This document shows positions 12,470-25,700 of a DNA stretch of 64,000 nt, in pieces. Every line of letters begins with the position of its first letter. Position 1 is the stretch's first letter. The stretch lies in the NCBI GenBank assembly GCA_047967505.1, contig CM106541.1. The stretch is one strand, 5' to 3'. The notes under the pieces are model-generated. The model searched no databases. It was not told where the DNA came from and saw only the letters and a list, made by a program, of their open reading frames with translations. The position numbers were made by a program, and so were the translations under genes. This DNA is from Dipteris shenzhenensis. Its lineage: Eukaryota; Polypodiophyta; Polypodiopsida; Gleicheniales.

Positions 12470-13694
12470 CTGCAAAAATCAAAAAGGAAATTATTAACCT
12501 CAAAATGAACACAAGATCTAAGAAGATTAACAGAAGTAAATGATTTTAGCAGCATACTTACTGAAATAGAAGTTCACAATCAACAATATTATCTGGACCA
12601 GGTCGATGAGTTTGTCCACTGGATTTGAATTGTCGGAATGATTTAGGGTTTAAACCTGCTACGTGTGCAACAGAATCAACCAATTTCCTCTTAAGAGACT
12701 GCAACCGGCGAAACGTCACCTCATCCAAAGGAGCAACACAACCAATGCTCCCATCAAGCGTCCCGAAAAGGAGAGCAAATCTATTTGTGCGAGTTGAACT
12801 AGCAGTTGGTAACATCGCTAGCCGAAGAAACTTTGTAACATGCGCACCAATATGAAATTCTGCTCTAGGTAGCAACTTTTGTCCTTTCCAGCTCTCTACA
12901 CTCTTGGGAGAGTATGAGAATATCTGAAAGAGAAATATACACAGGTTCAATCTCTAACTATTCCATTCCCAAAAAATTATGTGGAATCTGATCAATCTGA
13001 CAGTAAGCATAACCCCCCAAAAAATAAAATACAGAGGGTTCTTAAGCTCCGACAAAAAAGGGGGGAAAAAAATAAAGAAAAAATAAAATACGTGTGGGTC
13101 CCAAGTCCCAAGGAAGCGGTGGATTGAGAAGCTGTCCCATGTACTTCGAAAAACAGAAGATGATGCCACAATCCCACATTCTCACAAGGTCTCACTCAAA
13201 ACCAGCCACCTAGGGTCATGTGCTTCGAAAACAGAAGATGATGCCACAAAACTCCAAAACTAGCCACCTAGGAGTCAAATCTACACCGACTACATAAAGT
13301 ATGAGATCTCCAACCGAATTTAAGAACAAAGTCTTCCAACCTACTGGGATGATCCAGACAGTGATCCCACTGAAGAGGAAGTAATGCTAGGCTGCCTTTG
13401 CTGGCAGCACTAGCACTGCAGCCCACAGGTACAGCAGCAACCAAGCATTGCAGAAATCAGAATATGACAAAGCAGATCAAAAAAGAAGAGTGACTTTGTG
13501 GTCAATGTTCGCCTTTTGTCCGACCTGATCAATGATCATTCCAACCTATATAAGGGGGCTTTCCTCCTATTTTAGAGGATCAGATGGACCAGGCTTTCTC
13601 CCACTCCAAGGTTTCGTCATGTCGATAACCTTTTTACTTGCAACGTCAGTTTGGTGGATCTTCGTGTTTTTGTTACTCCATGCATTATTCTTCA

Positions 13695-13732
<38 letters not shown>

Positions 13733-13748
13733 AGACACACACACACAT

Positions 13749-13779
<31 letters not shown>

Positions 13780-16700
13780 ACATCTACAAAAGACCGAAGG
13801 GTCTACGAGAGTGGCGGAAAAAAAAAACTAATAAAATGAAAGCTTACGGGTGGGGCCACTAAATACTCACCCAAGCCCAAGGCTGATGTCTGAATCCTGA
13901 TAAGAGAAAATAAATGCATTGCACTATCACTGCAAGAGAAGGAACCTGAGGTGACGATAGAGAGGGGAGATCCTTGGCCAACAGCCACCTTGTCAACTAT
14001 ACATCAATCTGAGTGACGGGACCTGTGTATGTTGGCCGTGGGACCAACTCCACAAGCTGCTGCTGACAGACAGAATAAAGAAGGCTGGCGTCATCAAGGA
14101 ACAAAATGAATAATGGAATGCTGCAGCTGCTCAGCATGACTAGTCTATCCGAGTCTCTCCCTCCTCATTTGTACTCTCGAAGTGGTAGCTTGTAATCTGA
14201 GAAGTGCAACTGTCACTCTAGTCGTCTGTCACGCCACATCAAATAGTTGAAAGCAGATGTCCGCAGTCCTCATGTGAGAGTCCGGTCAATTCTGCCCAGT
14301 CATGCTCTCCAGGTCTCTCTTTGTCTCATACCTTGCTGCTCTTGCCTCTGGTCACCAAAGAAAAAAATCCGTGATCGTCCTATGATTAGGCTCTAACATT
14401 CCCCCATGTGCTCTCCTCTGCGCTCGCAAGAGATGATCTGTGTTGTTGGGACTCGAGAAGGAAGTTGGCCGCGCATCGTTGATCAAGGTGTGCCAAGAAA
14501 GGGCCGAAACAACTCCTGAAGAGGGAATGGCACCGTCCACGGATCTCATAGTGCACAAGGCATCTGAATGCAAATTGCTTCTCTATCTTGGTCTCCTACA
14601 TATTACATAAAGTGCAGATCCGTCTCTTAAGTGGCATGCCCTTTGCCCGTCCTGTCTAAACCTGTAGCACGTGAAAAGATACTTGAACTTCCCAATCGAT
14701 CCTCAGTGTATGCGGTAGATGGATCTATGTGTAGCCCGGTGGTTTGGTAAAAACCCCCCTCTGAGATCAATAAGCAGTAGTCTCTATAGAAGCTGAGTTA
14801 TACCGAAAGCTCCTGAGATGCAAGTCAAGTCCTATATGTGTGGAGATGTTGGTGGTAGCCTGCCCATATAAATTCCCAAGGTCCAAGCCTATCACTCCTC
14901 AGATCCCAAGCCGGCTCTAGTGCAATACATAAAGATCAAGGCCAGCCATGGCAATCTGCATCATCCGGATGTCAAGGTGCTAAAGTCGCTGATCATTACA
15001 TCAAGCTGTAAAAGGGGTAGCTCCAAACTTAGCTAGTACAATATGATGTGGGATGATGGCTTGCTACTAATCATCCAAGCACGAGCCAAAACTTCTAGAC
15101 ATTCTATGTGGGACCAGTTTCTATCTAATAGATCTATACCAAAAGGGATTGCTATACATCCCAGCTAGCGGGACAAGTGAGTCAAAAAGAACAAACTTGG
15201 TTATTATTGGGGATAAAGGGCAGTGTGCCCACCCACTTGTATAGGGCCCATGTATACTCATATATATACCAGAGAGGAATAAGCTGGAGTAGCTTTTGCT
15301 CCACCATATACGGTGTCTCTTATCCCTTCCTGAGTGCTCCCTCTTCCCCCACAACTGGTATCAAAGCCAAGGAGATCTTGGTGAGAGCATGGTGAGAGCT
15401 TGGTGAGTGTGGCCAGCAAGGTCAAAGAGGAGCAGCCCGATGGGAGCTTCAGGAAGAACCGAGAGAACCGGCACGCGCTTGGCTTGCCGAGTCACCATTT
15501 GCTCATTGCTATGCTTGTGGTCGACGTTCATGGTGTTGAAGTCATTGAAGGCGTTTGGACACGCCTTGGAGCTGGTCACCGTTGAGTTGGACATTGCTCG
15601 CCGGCACTGTGTTAACGGAGTGGTGCTCTGGGATGTGCAACTTGCTGTGTATGGCATCGGTTGACTGAGTCTTTGCCGAAGTAGAAGTTTAGTCGTAGGG
15701 ATTGTAGGTCATTGCGGAGCCTCTTTGCCTTGCCGTGTCGATGGAGGAGCCAAGAGCTGCTGCGTATATGTTGGAGGAGCAAGAGTTCATCTTGCATGTA
15801 GCTTTGGTTAAGAGTCTGATTGCTGGAGGCACTTGTAGGTGGTGAGATTTCATTGTTGGAGCGGTGTGTTATGGCGTGTGGGAAACTGTCTGTGCATATG
15901 AAGTGCCTATGGACCATTGCTATAATCCGATGGACTCTGTGAAGCTGTGTGTCTTCGTTCAGTCCATGAAAGAGCCGCTTGCAATGTTGAGGTCGGTTGG
16001 CTATTGCATTGCAGAGAGATGGTCGCTCAAGTGTGCTGTTGTCATAGACGATGCCTTGATTGGAGCTATTGTGTAGAGGCATTGTAGGGTCGCTGTTGGC
16101 GAAGGCAGGAGGCCTTAGATGGTTGTAGATTCCTTAAGGGCTGCCGGGGTGGGAAAAGTTCTCAGAGTTTATTTCTTTCAAGACATGTCTCCCTCTCAAG
16201 AGCAAGTGACTGCATTTTTGACAGCAAGAATTTGCAAATCCATAAGGATTTAGGCTCGGTGCCTAACAGAGGAGTCGAAGAACTTTGGAAGGGCTACGTT
16301 TTGTCTATTGACAGCTCGGTCATCCAAGTTTACAGTACAGAGTTATTTACTGTCCAAAATAGGGACAGTTCGATGATCGGTGTGCAGATAGCCATTTTGC
16401 AGACTGTATCTCTTTTCACCTGTGCAGAATTTGCCTCTATGTTCAACTAGAGAGTTGTAGATCCTTCAAAACACTACAACTTTGCTGTTGGACGCAAGTT
16501 GATCCAACTTTTGGATCAAAAGATATTGATGTTTAAAAACAGTGACAGCACAAGTACAGTGCCATTTTTCTTTTGCATTCCCTTGCATTCTTATGCTGTA
16601 CAATCGCTCCCGAGCCATTCTCTCCCTCGTCACAGGGCTGGGCCCTCTCTTATCTAGTACACTGGTACGTGCATAACTTCTTGCACGTGTCACGAGGGTA

Positions 16701-19700
16701 CAGCGGATGCATGATATTGCCGCTTATTTGGATGCCTATGCTCAGAAGTTGGATGCACAAATGCTATAGTGGTACATGCCATTTAGATACCATTTTGGTT
16801 GTCAATTGACACATTTTGGATGCATCATTCCTCACATGTTGTGAGAGGTCTCAAGGTTGAGCAGAAAATACAGCTTTGGTAGCATTTGTGAGGTGGAATA
16901 CCTCTTTCTTGTTTGGCACATTCTGTTTGTCACCTCTCAATTGTGCTTTATACCCTGGTTTGATAGTTGTCTTGATGCTGAGTTCAGTGACATTGATAGT
17001 CACTTTGCATTGATTTGTTGGGCTGATTTACATCTTTTGGACAACTTTGGTCCTTCAGTTTTATACTGACTTTTCATAGAGGAGACTGCAGCAGTCATTC
17101 TGATTGAATGATCATTTGGTTCACCATCTAGTTTTGGTGTTCTATGCATGTCAGCCGTGATTGGGATTTACTTGACTATGGATTTTGATGCATTATGGAT
17201 TTGCATTGATGGATGCCACACTAATGTTTATGGATAGTTGAGTTGGGCTCCTATTGCCATTGGTTAAGCAGGCATTGCTCATTTGGTTCAGTGCATTGCT
17301 TACTTGGATTGCCAGACATTGGTAGGTTACTGGGCTGCAGATATTCTTATTTATGCCTCTTTATGGCTGAGTGCTTTTGAGCCTAGGATTAGCCAGTTTA
17401 TTTGGAGACTTGATTGGTCTAGACAGCACCATTTTTTTTTTGGTCATTTGGGTTGCCTATTGCACTGTACTGCTCTTTGGTTGTGAGCTATTGTGCCACA
17501 GATATGGCATCTACAGCTGGCAGTGCCCTCTTTGATATTGAGAGGTTGGATGGATCGAACTTCTAGTATTGGAAAGAGCAGATTTATCATGTGTTAGTGG
17601 AGAAGACGCAACACAAACCCATTAAATGCAAAGGTGTTAAGCCTAATAGCATTGAACAGAGTGATTGGGATGCCATGGATGAGCAAGCACGCTCTATCAT
17701 TCAGTTATCCCTCTCGAAGTCAGTCTACTTGCGGGTATAGGATGGTGTACAAGGTGTAGACTGCCATGCACATGAGTTCTATACTCGTATATGCCGGATG
17801 TATGATCATAATAGTGTTATGTTATAGCATGGTGGGCTGAACTTACAAGTTGTTGATGGGCTGAAATACAGCCATGATATGCACTTCAGAGGCAAATCAA
17901 CTGGTAGAAATAGGTCATGTTCAAGGGGGAATTCCAAGAGCAAGTCTAGCTCTCGAACTTGTGTTAAATGTCTCTACTGTGGAAAGTATGGCCACGTGAA
18001 AAAGTATTGCTGAAACTGGCTGAGAAAATGCAAGAAGAAGAGCAAGGTTAAGAATGACAGGAAGGAGAAGAAGCAGGTTGAGCTTCAGGGCGCAGATGCC
18101 AGGGTTTCCACTGACAGTAGCAGTGATGAAGGCACCTTTGACACCTCCTTCTTGGCCACTATCGTACCCATTCTCGATGATTGGATGTTAGATCCATGTG
18201 CTTCATGTCATATAACCCCTCATAGGTCATGGTTCAGTGCATATCAGGAATGCATTGTGGGGAGCAATTTAATGGGCAGTGATCATTCTATGGATATCTA
18301 TGGTTATGGGGATATCCACTTTGTTATGCCTAGTGGCTTTATTCTTGTTCTGCAGAGAGTTAGACATATACAAGGACTTGCTATGAGTAGGATCAATACT
18401 GGACAGTTGGTCAGGTTATCGTGTCTCTCTGGGTGATCATGCATGGAAGATTGCTAGAGGCAATCTAGTTATGGCTAGGGGATCACGGGTTGGATTATCC
18501 TATGCATTGCATGTATCAGGTGTTCAAGATCAGATGCTTATGATTAGAGGGCAGCCATCAATTAGTTTATGGCATGCTAGACTTGGACATATGTCTGTTG
18601 TAGGTATGGAAGCCCTTACAACGTTGTGGTCCTGCACTTTTCTGAGCTCATGGGATCCCTTGCTTTGTGGATTGGGATAGTGTAGGCTTGTTGGGGATAT
18701 CCTATGGGTTGCATGCATGAGTGTGCCAAATGGTCAGGTCCATGAGGGGGAATGCAAGCTTCCGCTCGATAAACTTCTGCAAAAATTCATTGGAGTTATT
18801 GCTAAACAATATATTTAGAAATTCTTCCTCATTCTAGCGGACCTATTCCCTCTTCTTCCGATGGACCAAACAGTGATATTCTCATTTGGTCTTGGCCTCA
18901 GACGGAAGATGATGCTTAGTCTCTAATCTAAGCTGACGGCACAAGGCCTTACATTCATTATCGTGCTAGCTATTCCAAGGTACCAATCCTATGGGTGGCA
19001 GGCAAGGTTGGATCTATTGGTATACGGAAAGGACTAGAGTGTCGTATCATGAAGGGGGTTGACGAGTGTGGCTCTATCCTCTAGTAGGGGAATATCATCA
19101 ATGTTAGCAAGCACAGTAGAGAGCTGGGCAGCAGAGACGAGGGCTAGTCTGTGACCTAAAGTGGATCTCCTGATTAGGTGGTGTATGTGGGATAAGATGT
19201 TCTCAGTGATGGGTGTGACAAATAAGCTAAAACCAGATAAGGTATGGTCAGCTCCGGATGGGAGTGGGGGTGTAGAGAAGTCTATGATGGGAGCGGCAAA
19301 GGCAAGGGACCCCATGAGGTTGTCAACTACACTAGACCCTCCTCCATGTGGGAAGCATGTGACCCCATTGGAGGAGGGCCATTGCTCCAGATCATTGTAG
19401 CTGATGAGATCATGATTCTTGCCCAAGGTCTATGAAAGTATGCCCATATGATGTGACAGAGGATCATCAATCTATGCAAACTTGAGATATACTTCCCTCA
19501 TCTAGATCAGCATCGAACAATAGAATCGAATCGTGTTGAAAATAAAAGCTACTTGTAGCATATGGATATGCCTCTCCCTCCTCTCAAAGCTCCTTGGCAA
19601 AGTGTGAGATCTCTCGTGGGAAGTAGCAAACCGCGATGAAAATATCCTATGATGATGTGCTCCTGATTTGGATCCAAATGAATCTGAAATGTGGGTCGCG

Positions 19701-22700
19701 CCGCTCCACCCTGATTAGTAAGAGATGATCGGTGTAAAAGTACAATGCCGACCAATCCTTGTACTCCTCCCATCTCTTTGGTCACATCCTGAAAGGATGA
19801 CTCCCACGAGTACCCACAAACTGATGGTAGTGCGCACTATGGACTCTAATGCATCTCTAAGTAGAAGACCATGTCTCATCTCGTATATGACTGCTAGCTC
19901 TAACCATAAGGTTCCATCACAATTTCAAAAGGTGTAGGTCAAGAACTTCGCCTTGTGAGTCTCATAGACCTCGCCTTCCTAGGCAAGGGTGTCCACAAGT
20001 CCTCGTCTAGGGGCAGTGAGGAGGTCCCTCACGTAGCACTGCCCTCTTTCTCTCCCTATGGGTACCACCTCGCTGTTATATGAGGAATCATCTCTCCTCT
20101 ACCCGCAGAGGTAGCAAGATTCTCATCCGCATGAACCTATGGATGGTTTTGGCTATCTTCGCACTTGCACAATGCCGCCAATCTAGCCTGGGTATCTCTG
20201 AAGCATATCACTAGAGGCACGACTTCCTCATGGCTCAAACAGAGGCCATTGATCTCCAAAAGGAGGTAGATGACCTCAGACAGTAGGTAGAGAGCCCCAA
20301 GCATAGTTACCAGGAGAACGGGAACGTTTCGAGAACGGGGGGGTTGGAACGGGAACATTTTGGGAAGGGGGAACGGGGGAACACGAACGGGAACGCCACG
20401 TCATATGACATGTCATCAAATCGCATGGAAAGATACCAAAATATGCTAAGAATAACCAGATGTAGCAGCTTTAAGCTTTCCATTTGATCTTTGGACTTTT
20501 AAAGACACAAAATCCTTAGAAAATTGAAATTTAGATCAATGTGCATTGTGCAATGTTCAATGTGCAATGTGCATAAACTTTAAAGTTTAAAGCTTTAAGT
20601 CAAAAAATTGCAGATCTTAGAAGCTCGAGCATATAATATGCAAGAAAAGGAGGCCTCAATACCAAATAGTAAATACAAAAAAGGACTCGAGACTCTCGAG
20701 TCAAGTACATAGGAAAAGAGAGTCAAGCTTGCCGCCTAATGGTCTACAAGAATAGAGGACTCTCCCTCATCCTGTTGAGCCTCATCATCATCCTCGACCT
20801 GGGGGTCATCATCCTCATGCTCATCCTCAGGCTCAACCTCAAGGGCATCCTCTGCATCACTATCGGAGTCCTCATGTGGTCCAAGATACGGTTCAAGAGT
20901 GCAATCTACCCTGACTTGTTAGGCAAATGCAAGATCATTTGACTTCTGAACCCCAAGCATGTTCCTCTTTTTTGTTGCAATGTTCCCAAAATTACTACTC
21001 AACAGACAAAGAGCTACCCCTGGCTGAGTGTACGAATGGCCATACCCTGCAACAATGGAGTATCTGCCCCATAGTCCTCCCACCAATGAACGAAGGAAAT
21101 CTTGAAGTTGTCTGCATGTGCATCCTCTAATCCAAATAACCCTTTTCCTTGCCTATAAAATGACAGCTCCTCCCGCACCTTCCTCCTATCATCTGCACTT
21201 GGGACAAGTCGTCTCAATATCTCCTCCCATCCTTGCACCACCTCCTTAACTGTAGTCTGTTTCTTGCCCCTTCCCTTGAAATTCTAGATCCAAAACAAAG
21301 GCTGCATCCTCTAAAGGTGAATGATATTTCGCCCACCAAGAGGTTGCAAGTGCCCTAATCTCCTCCTTCCTCCAAGCATATAAGTCATCAATGCCCTAAA
21401 TAGTCCCAATCATCCTATCCAACCCTTCATACACCTTCCCAATGCAAGAACTATCCCCATCAATAAGCCTCAACATCAAAATAATAGGCTTTGAAACCCG
21501 AAGCAAGAGGCAAACATCATCCCCAAATTTGGCATCCAAGACAATGGTCTCACTCGAAACAACAAGCTGTCTCAATTTAGGTTTCAGCTTAAAAAGATGC
21601 CTCAACATGATGAAATTATATGCAAAGCGTGTCTCATAACACTTCAAGAGATTCTTGTTTGGGGATATCTTGCGAAAAACAGCCAAGATGTAGTGGTGGC
21701 CAACGATGAAAGAGACAACATGATTACCCATATCAACGACAGGATCCACCCAATCCAACTTACCAATATCCTTCAAAAGATTATTCAGCCCATGTGCCAT
21801 GCAGGGAGTGAAGGTAAGATGAGGGTACTTCGCTTCAAGAATTATCTCCGCTGCTTTGTTGGCGTTGTCATCATTCGAAACAAACTGGATGACATGTTGT
21901 GCCCCTACATACTCAATGGCCTCCATCCAAATGCTAGCCAACCTCTTGGCTAACTTTCCCGCCTCTAAATTATCAATAGCTTTAATGAAAAAGCTAGCCC
22001 CTTTGGAGTATCAAATGATGCCCTAAATAGAGCGGCTCCTAGTGTCACTCCATCCATCTCCCATCAATAGGACATTGCATCTCAGCCATGTGTCTTTGAT
22101 GGGAGCCAAAGCATGCTCTATGGCCGTCTTCTCTATCGCCAAGATCATGGTGCGCAGCGCCTCACATGAGGGGGAAGTGTAAGATGGACCAAATGCTGCA
22201 ATCTCCTTCACCATATCAATGAAGTAAGGATTGTGGGCCTTCATTGTGGGCACTCCATAAAAGAATCGGCCCACTAAATCTACCTGTGCCCTCGTCCCAG
22301 GATGCCATGGGGCCACAAGACTAGCCTGCACGACTCTCGGAGCCCCTGAATTCATAGCCCCTATAGGTGTGGATGAAGCTCTACTCCCGAAGGAGAAGGA
22401 GAAATGAAAGAAGCAGGAGTTGCTACACCTGGGGCTGGTGGTGGCACTGGTAGTCAACATTGAGGACCAAGAATGGCAGGTTGCTTGTTTGCCTCCATGT
22501 CCAATTTCTCTGCAAGTGCCACAAAACGTGCATGCTCATGATTGTGAACAGCAAGGCAACAATTAATGCCATGATCTCGAACTTTGCATAGATGAGCTCG
22601 CACTCGGTGTGCCCCTCCACTTTTTACTTTGTTACAAAAGAAGCAAGGCCACTTGCATGCTCTTGCTCCATTCGAATTGGCGTTGACACAGGATCCACCT

Positions 22701-25700
22701 CCTTCCACCACTCGGATTTCTGGCCCATGTCAATGCCTCTTGGAGGAGCCATTGAGTGGGTTGAGAGAAGCGGGAGGAAGTGTGAAGAGAGGGGGGAGAG
22801 GGGGGGGGGGGGGGAGGGGCGGTTGGTGAGACTTGGAGAGGGCTGAGAACCGAGTATTGAGGAGTGATAGAAGGAGGCTGAAAGGAGTGGAAGGAGAAGG
22901 GGCTAAGTGTCTGAGTGGCTGAGTGAAGGGGGTGGAGAAGGGAGTGGGAGGGACGGGGGCTGAGTGGAGAAGGGAGTCGAAGGAGAGGAGGCTGAGTGGA
23001 AGGAGAGGGGGCTGAGTGGCTGAGTGAAGGGGGTGGAGAAGGGAGTGGAAGGGGAGGGGGCTGAGTGGAGAAGGTTCAAGGGAGTAGAAGGAGAGGGGGC
23101 TGAGTGGAAGGAGAGGGAGTAGAAGGGAGGGGGCTGAGTGGAAGGGGGTGGAGAGTGGAAAAACCCACTCACGATCCCGTCCGCGTTCCTGGTAGGCCCT
23201 CCACCTGGGAATGGTGTTCCAATGTTCCAGGAAGACAGAACGCCGTTCCTTGGTAACTATGGCCCCAAGAGGCAGCCCTACAGAGTAAAGGAGCGGATCG
23301 TCTTGATGTAGATGGCGATTGAGGAGACCTCAAGGTTCTCAACATCATGGTGCACGGGACCGTTACCAGGGAACAAGAACGCTTCGAAATTTCGAGTGCC
23401 AAAATGGAATGTTTTGGGATGGAGGCACATGAACTAGAACACCACATCATTAGTTCAGACGAAAATATACCAATTTTGCAAAGAAAACCACTTTTCGCAG
23501 CTCTAATTTCCATTTCAGCTTTAGACTTTTAAAGACACTCTTAGAATACTCAGAACTGAAATGTACATGTTTGCATTGTGTATAAAGCATAGAAATGTAG
23601 AATACTATAGATCCGAGAGCATATAATACACAAAGTACAAAAAGAGGAGGCCATGCCTCAGGCTTGAAGGCCTCAATTCAAAATAGGACTCGAGACTCTC
23701 GAGTAGAGTACATGGTGTATAGAAAAAAAGAGAGTCATCCCTAATGGTCTAAAGGTGGAATAGCAATGGAGGCCTCTCCTCACCCTGCTGAGCCTCATCA
23801 TCATGATCTTGGTCCTGGCCCCTAGCTCAGGAGCATCCTCTCTTGCATCACCGTCATAGTCCTTATCTGGTTTAAATCCAAGATATCATTCAGGAGTGCA
23901 CTCTGCCTTGAACTTGTTAAGCAAACGCAAGTTTGCATTAACAAATACAAGATCATTTGCCTTTTGAACCCCAAGCCTGTTCTTCTTTTTGGAGGCAATG
24001 TTTCCGAAATTGCTCCACAACTACTCAATGGGCAAAGAGCTAGCTCCCTGTCTGAGTATACAAATGGCCAGATGCTGCAACAATGGAGCATCTGCCCCAT
24101 AGTCCTCCCACCAATGAACGTAGGAAATCTTGAACCTACCATTCTGTGCATCTTCCAAACCAAATAACCCTTTTTCTTGCCTAAAATATGACAGATCCTC
24201 CCGCACTTTTCTCCTATTATCTGCACTTGAGACAAGTGTTGAGATATCAAGCTCTATCCCCGACATATCTCCTGGATGACTATCATTTATGTCACCGCCT
24301 ATGTTAGTTGTACTTGTGGTGTAGTTAGACTACCACGTATGTTTTGGTTTGGGTTCACATATGAACCACGTTTTCTAGGTTTTGACATATAGGGTATTTC
24401 CCTCTTCTATTGTATCGTTGTTGTGTGCAAAAGTGAAGAAAGGCTTCACCCTCCAACCTTGTGTCCTCTCTCTTTTGTGTGTTGTGAAGAAAGCTGAACT
24501 TGAGTCTCCTATCTCTCTCCCTCTTTCTTTACATGGTATCAGAGCCTTGTTCGTGGTAAGGAGCTCAAGAAAGAAAGCCAAGTTTGTGGTGTCCTGGTAA
24601 GAGGACCAGTGTTGCTTTCCTACTTCGAGTTTGGGAGCAAATCTTTGCAGGTAGCACAGCCAGAAGTGCAGGAGTGCACTGCTTCAGATTGAGAGGCCCT
24701 TCGAGGTGTGGCGAGAGCGCAGTATATGCTGCGGGCGAGGGCGACGCCCTCGGTGACTTTATTTTTTTGATTTGAGGCCGTTTCGGGGCCCGTTTTGAAG
24801 GCGGAAGTCCTTCGCAGGCACTCAGAAAAAGGCCCTGTTTTTGCTGTGCGACCACTGTGCGCGGCCAGTCGGTGGAAAGGTGCCACAGAAATTGCATCGT
24901 ATGCCTGTGTGCAGAGACATTGGGAGTTGCAGATTCATGCCTGTTGTCTGTTGATGCAAAATCGTCACTAGGAGGTGACTGTGTGGTGAAATACCACTTT
25001 CGTCAGTGTTGCAGATCTGCCCCTGTGAGGCTCTTTGCAGAAGTTTTGCTATTTGCCCTTCTGAGGCATTTGCTGTGTTTACAGGTTGCTGTTGCAATTC
25101 GTGATTTGTAAAATGTCTGAGAATCTGTCTACCATTGTCAGTGAGAAGCTTGACAAGAACAACTTCCAAGCATGGAAGTTCAGGATGACAAACTTCTTTA
25201 TGGGAAAGGGAGTTTGGGATTACATCAGTGGTGAAACTGCAGAACCAGTTTTGGGTGCTGCTCCCACTCCTGCTGAATTGAAGGCCTTTAAAGAATGGCA
25301 TGAAAAAGCCAGAAAATGCCTGTATTGGCTGTCCGTTAGCATTTCAGATTCTATGATTGTGCATATACAGGATCTAGAGACGCCTAAGGAGGCATGGGAT
25401 ACATTGGTGAAGCTGTATAGCACAAATACCAAAGCACGAAAGATGCAGCTAAAGCAGGAGTTGCACAATGTGCAAAGGAAAAATATGAATATAAATGAGT
25501 ATTCCTTGAAGGTAAAAGGCCTTGCAGATTCTCTTGCCTCCATTGGAGCACCTGTTGATGATGAGGACTTAGTGTCCGTGACCTTGAATGGTCTTGGGAA
25601 AGATTATGCACAGTTTCGGACATCCATTGGAGTCCGTGAAACATTTCCTGATTTTCAGGAACTTATTGCTCTCTTGCTGAGTGAAGAGCAAAGGAATGGT

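Larger units (their letters stand above)
20302..23261 (-). mobile_element. hAT transposon 1, inserted in the antisense LINE-A
   Basis: 2960 bases flanked by a perfect 8-bp target duplication, GCCCCAAG (20294-20301 and 23262-23269), as expected for hAT elements. The terminal inverted repeats begin CATAGTTACCA on one side and CATAGTTACCAAGG on the other strand. The transposase is on the minus strand. Between its start and the right terminus is a polypurine minisatellite (22780-23160). The coding region has several frameshifts, so this copy cannot move by itself, but the structure is complete. Confidence 0.93.

Noticed and set aside
12012-13780. Regularly spaced repeats as a possible CRISPR-like or satellite array
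   Set aside because: These are dinucleotide and tetranucleotide microsatellites, and the genome is eukaryotic.
22903-23172. Pro/Ser-rich minus-strand frame (and similar ones at 56785-57288 and 30259-30663)
   Set aside because: Translation of the polypurine minisatellite inside the hAT elements, low complexity only.
24857-25111. Separate ORF upstream of copia-2 gag
   Set aside because: Lies in the untranslated leader between primer binding site and gag; no conserved motif and not in the copia-1 family pattern.
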